From the NCBI GenBank assembly GCA_041736895.1, contig JBGSSS010000204.1:11460-75459 (forward strand): a stretch of DNA of 64,000 bases, written 5' to 3'. Below the pieces are notes generated by a model that was not told the DNA's origin, searched no databases, and was given only the letters and a program-made list of their open reading frames with translations. The DNA is from JANRLT01 sp041736895 (lineage in GTDB: Bacteria > Planctomycetota > Planctomycetia > Pirellulales > JALHPA01). Positions 63,399 through 64,000 of the stretch are shown here, piece by piece. A program made the position numbers and the translations under genes. Every line of letters begins with the position of its first letter. The first letter of the stretch is position 1.

Positions 63399-63723
63399 TA
63401 GATAGCTCTAAGAGTCGCAATTGATAGAAAAACACGATGATCAGCCGGCTCTCGCGGGAAGTCTTCCCGTGAGAATGACAGTGCGGATCAAGGCGGGCTG
63501 GCGTGCGATTAGAGCTGGCTAGCCTTGGGTTTATTGATAATGAATATCAATAGCAAAATGAATATAGATAGGCCTCCGCCCCTTTGCTAGTCCCTTTCAA
63601 CTTAAATAATCCACTTTTTTCAATCCATTTGCAGCAGAGATAAGAGATTGATGGAATGCAACTGAGTATTGTATGCCAATATTCGAATCTTCTGGTCTGG
63701 GAAATTGTACAGCATTAGGGCCA
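63399..63723. other. Intergenic region upstream of the DUF1559 gene
   Basis: These 325 bases are AT-rich and hold no supported gene. They should include the promoter of the DUF1559 gene. To their right lies the broken outer-membrane gene. Confidence 0.5.
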
Positions 63724-63873
63724 TTACCAGCGTTTAACCAACCCGCTCCCGATAAAGTAGTCCGCCGCACTGTCATTCAGGCCGACGCCCGCCCGGATAT
63801 CCGCTTGAAGATTGTTCGTGAATTTGTAGGTGAGGCCGCCGTCAAAATAATACTCTGGCACACTACTGTCCGG
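63724..63873 (-). pseudogene. 3' fragment of a phenol-MetA-like outer-membrane transporter gene
   Basis: On the minus strand, 49 codons end in TAA: they begin PDSSVPEYYFDGG and continue LTYKFTNNLQADIRAGVGLN then DYFIGSGLVKRW. This is the last beta hairpin of planctomycete outer-membrane proteins annotated as MetA-pathway transporters, which end in an aromatic or basic residue. Directly upstream in frame is a TAG, and the 120 bases before it do not read as the family in any frame. So it is a truncated or frameshifted remnant, unless the 5' part lies beyond the window with further lesions. Confidence 0.5.
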
Positions 63874-64000
63874 CTATAAGTCGAACAGAGTACGTTGGTT
63901 AGGGATAGGGGTGTCGTCGTTTGGGATTTTTGCGGGTTGAAGTAGCGGGAAAAGCGGTGTTTTCTCAAAGGTATTGACAGACAAAACTTGGGAGATTTCG

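Overview
The window looks like chromosomal DNA of a planctomycete (Planctomycetota, probably of Pirellula or Gemmata type). The marker families are a DUF1559 protein with a prepilin-like N-terminus and an H-X9-DG tail, a DUF1080 protein, a LEPR-motif surface protein, a PEP-CTERM protein, secreted SUMF/FGE-like proteins, an ECF sigma factor next to a giant membrane-anchored beta-propeller protein, and an archaemetzincin. Coding density is moderate, most genes are GC-rich, and many intergenic spaces hold short palindromes. This placement is inference from gene content; there is no rRNA in the window.

Layout. 1-10647 (minus strand) is a Tad/Flp pilus locus, transcribed from right to left: three Flp pilins, prepilin peptidase, TadE, CpaB, secretin CpaC, CpaE/TadZ, ATPase CpaF/TadA, TadB, and TadC cut by the window edge. 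11352-19030 is an envelope or glycan region: an ArnT/PMT-like membrane glycosyltransferase diverges from a coupled run of an alpha/alpha-toroid protein, a DUF362 protein, a YfhO-like membrane protein and a GT2 glycosyltransferase. 19273-24768 holds rdgB, a small membrane protein, secreted proteins, an archaemetzincin and a secreted nuclease/phosphatase-fold protein. 24909-30188 is the ECF sigma/giant sensor pair. 30459-38330 holds hemW, DUF1080, ribosomal proteins L13 and S9, a DUF885 metallopeptidase, a Dabb protein, a DUF486 membrane protein and a DtxR-type regulator. 38379-43833 holds a membrane protein, a HAD-UbiA fusion and uvrB. 43995-51779 holds a PEP-CTERM protein, aconitase, an AT-rich HNH nuclease gene that looks foreign, a small unknown gene and an Mrp ATPase. 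51859-64000 holds small unknowns, an HPt protein, a divergent phosphoglycerate kinase, duplicated SUMF-like proteins, a glycogen phosphorylase, a DUF1559 protein and the tail of a broken outer-membrane gene.

The most unusual feature is a dense set of REP-like palindromes. Many begin with GTAG followed by a short hairpin, and in several places the TAG of GTAG is the stop codon of the neighbouring gene. Two copies of one 129-bp inverted REP pair (20328-20456 and 53759-53887) align without gaps. At the first copy, two converging genes each end inside opposite ends of the element. The best candidate for an undescribed protein system is the AT-rich gene at 48382-49713, which ends in an HNH nuclease domain after regions that resemble TerB-like and PH-like domains.
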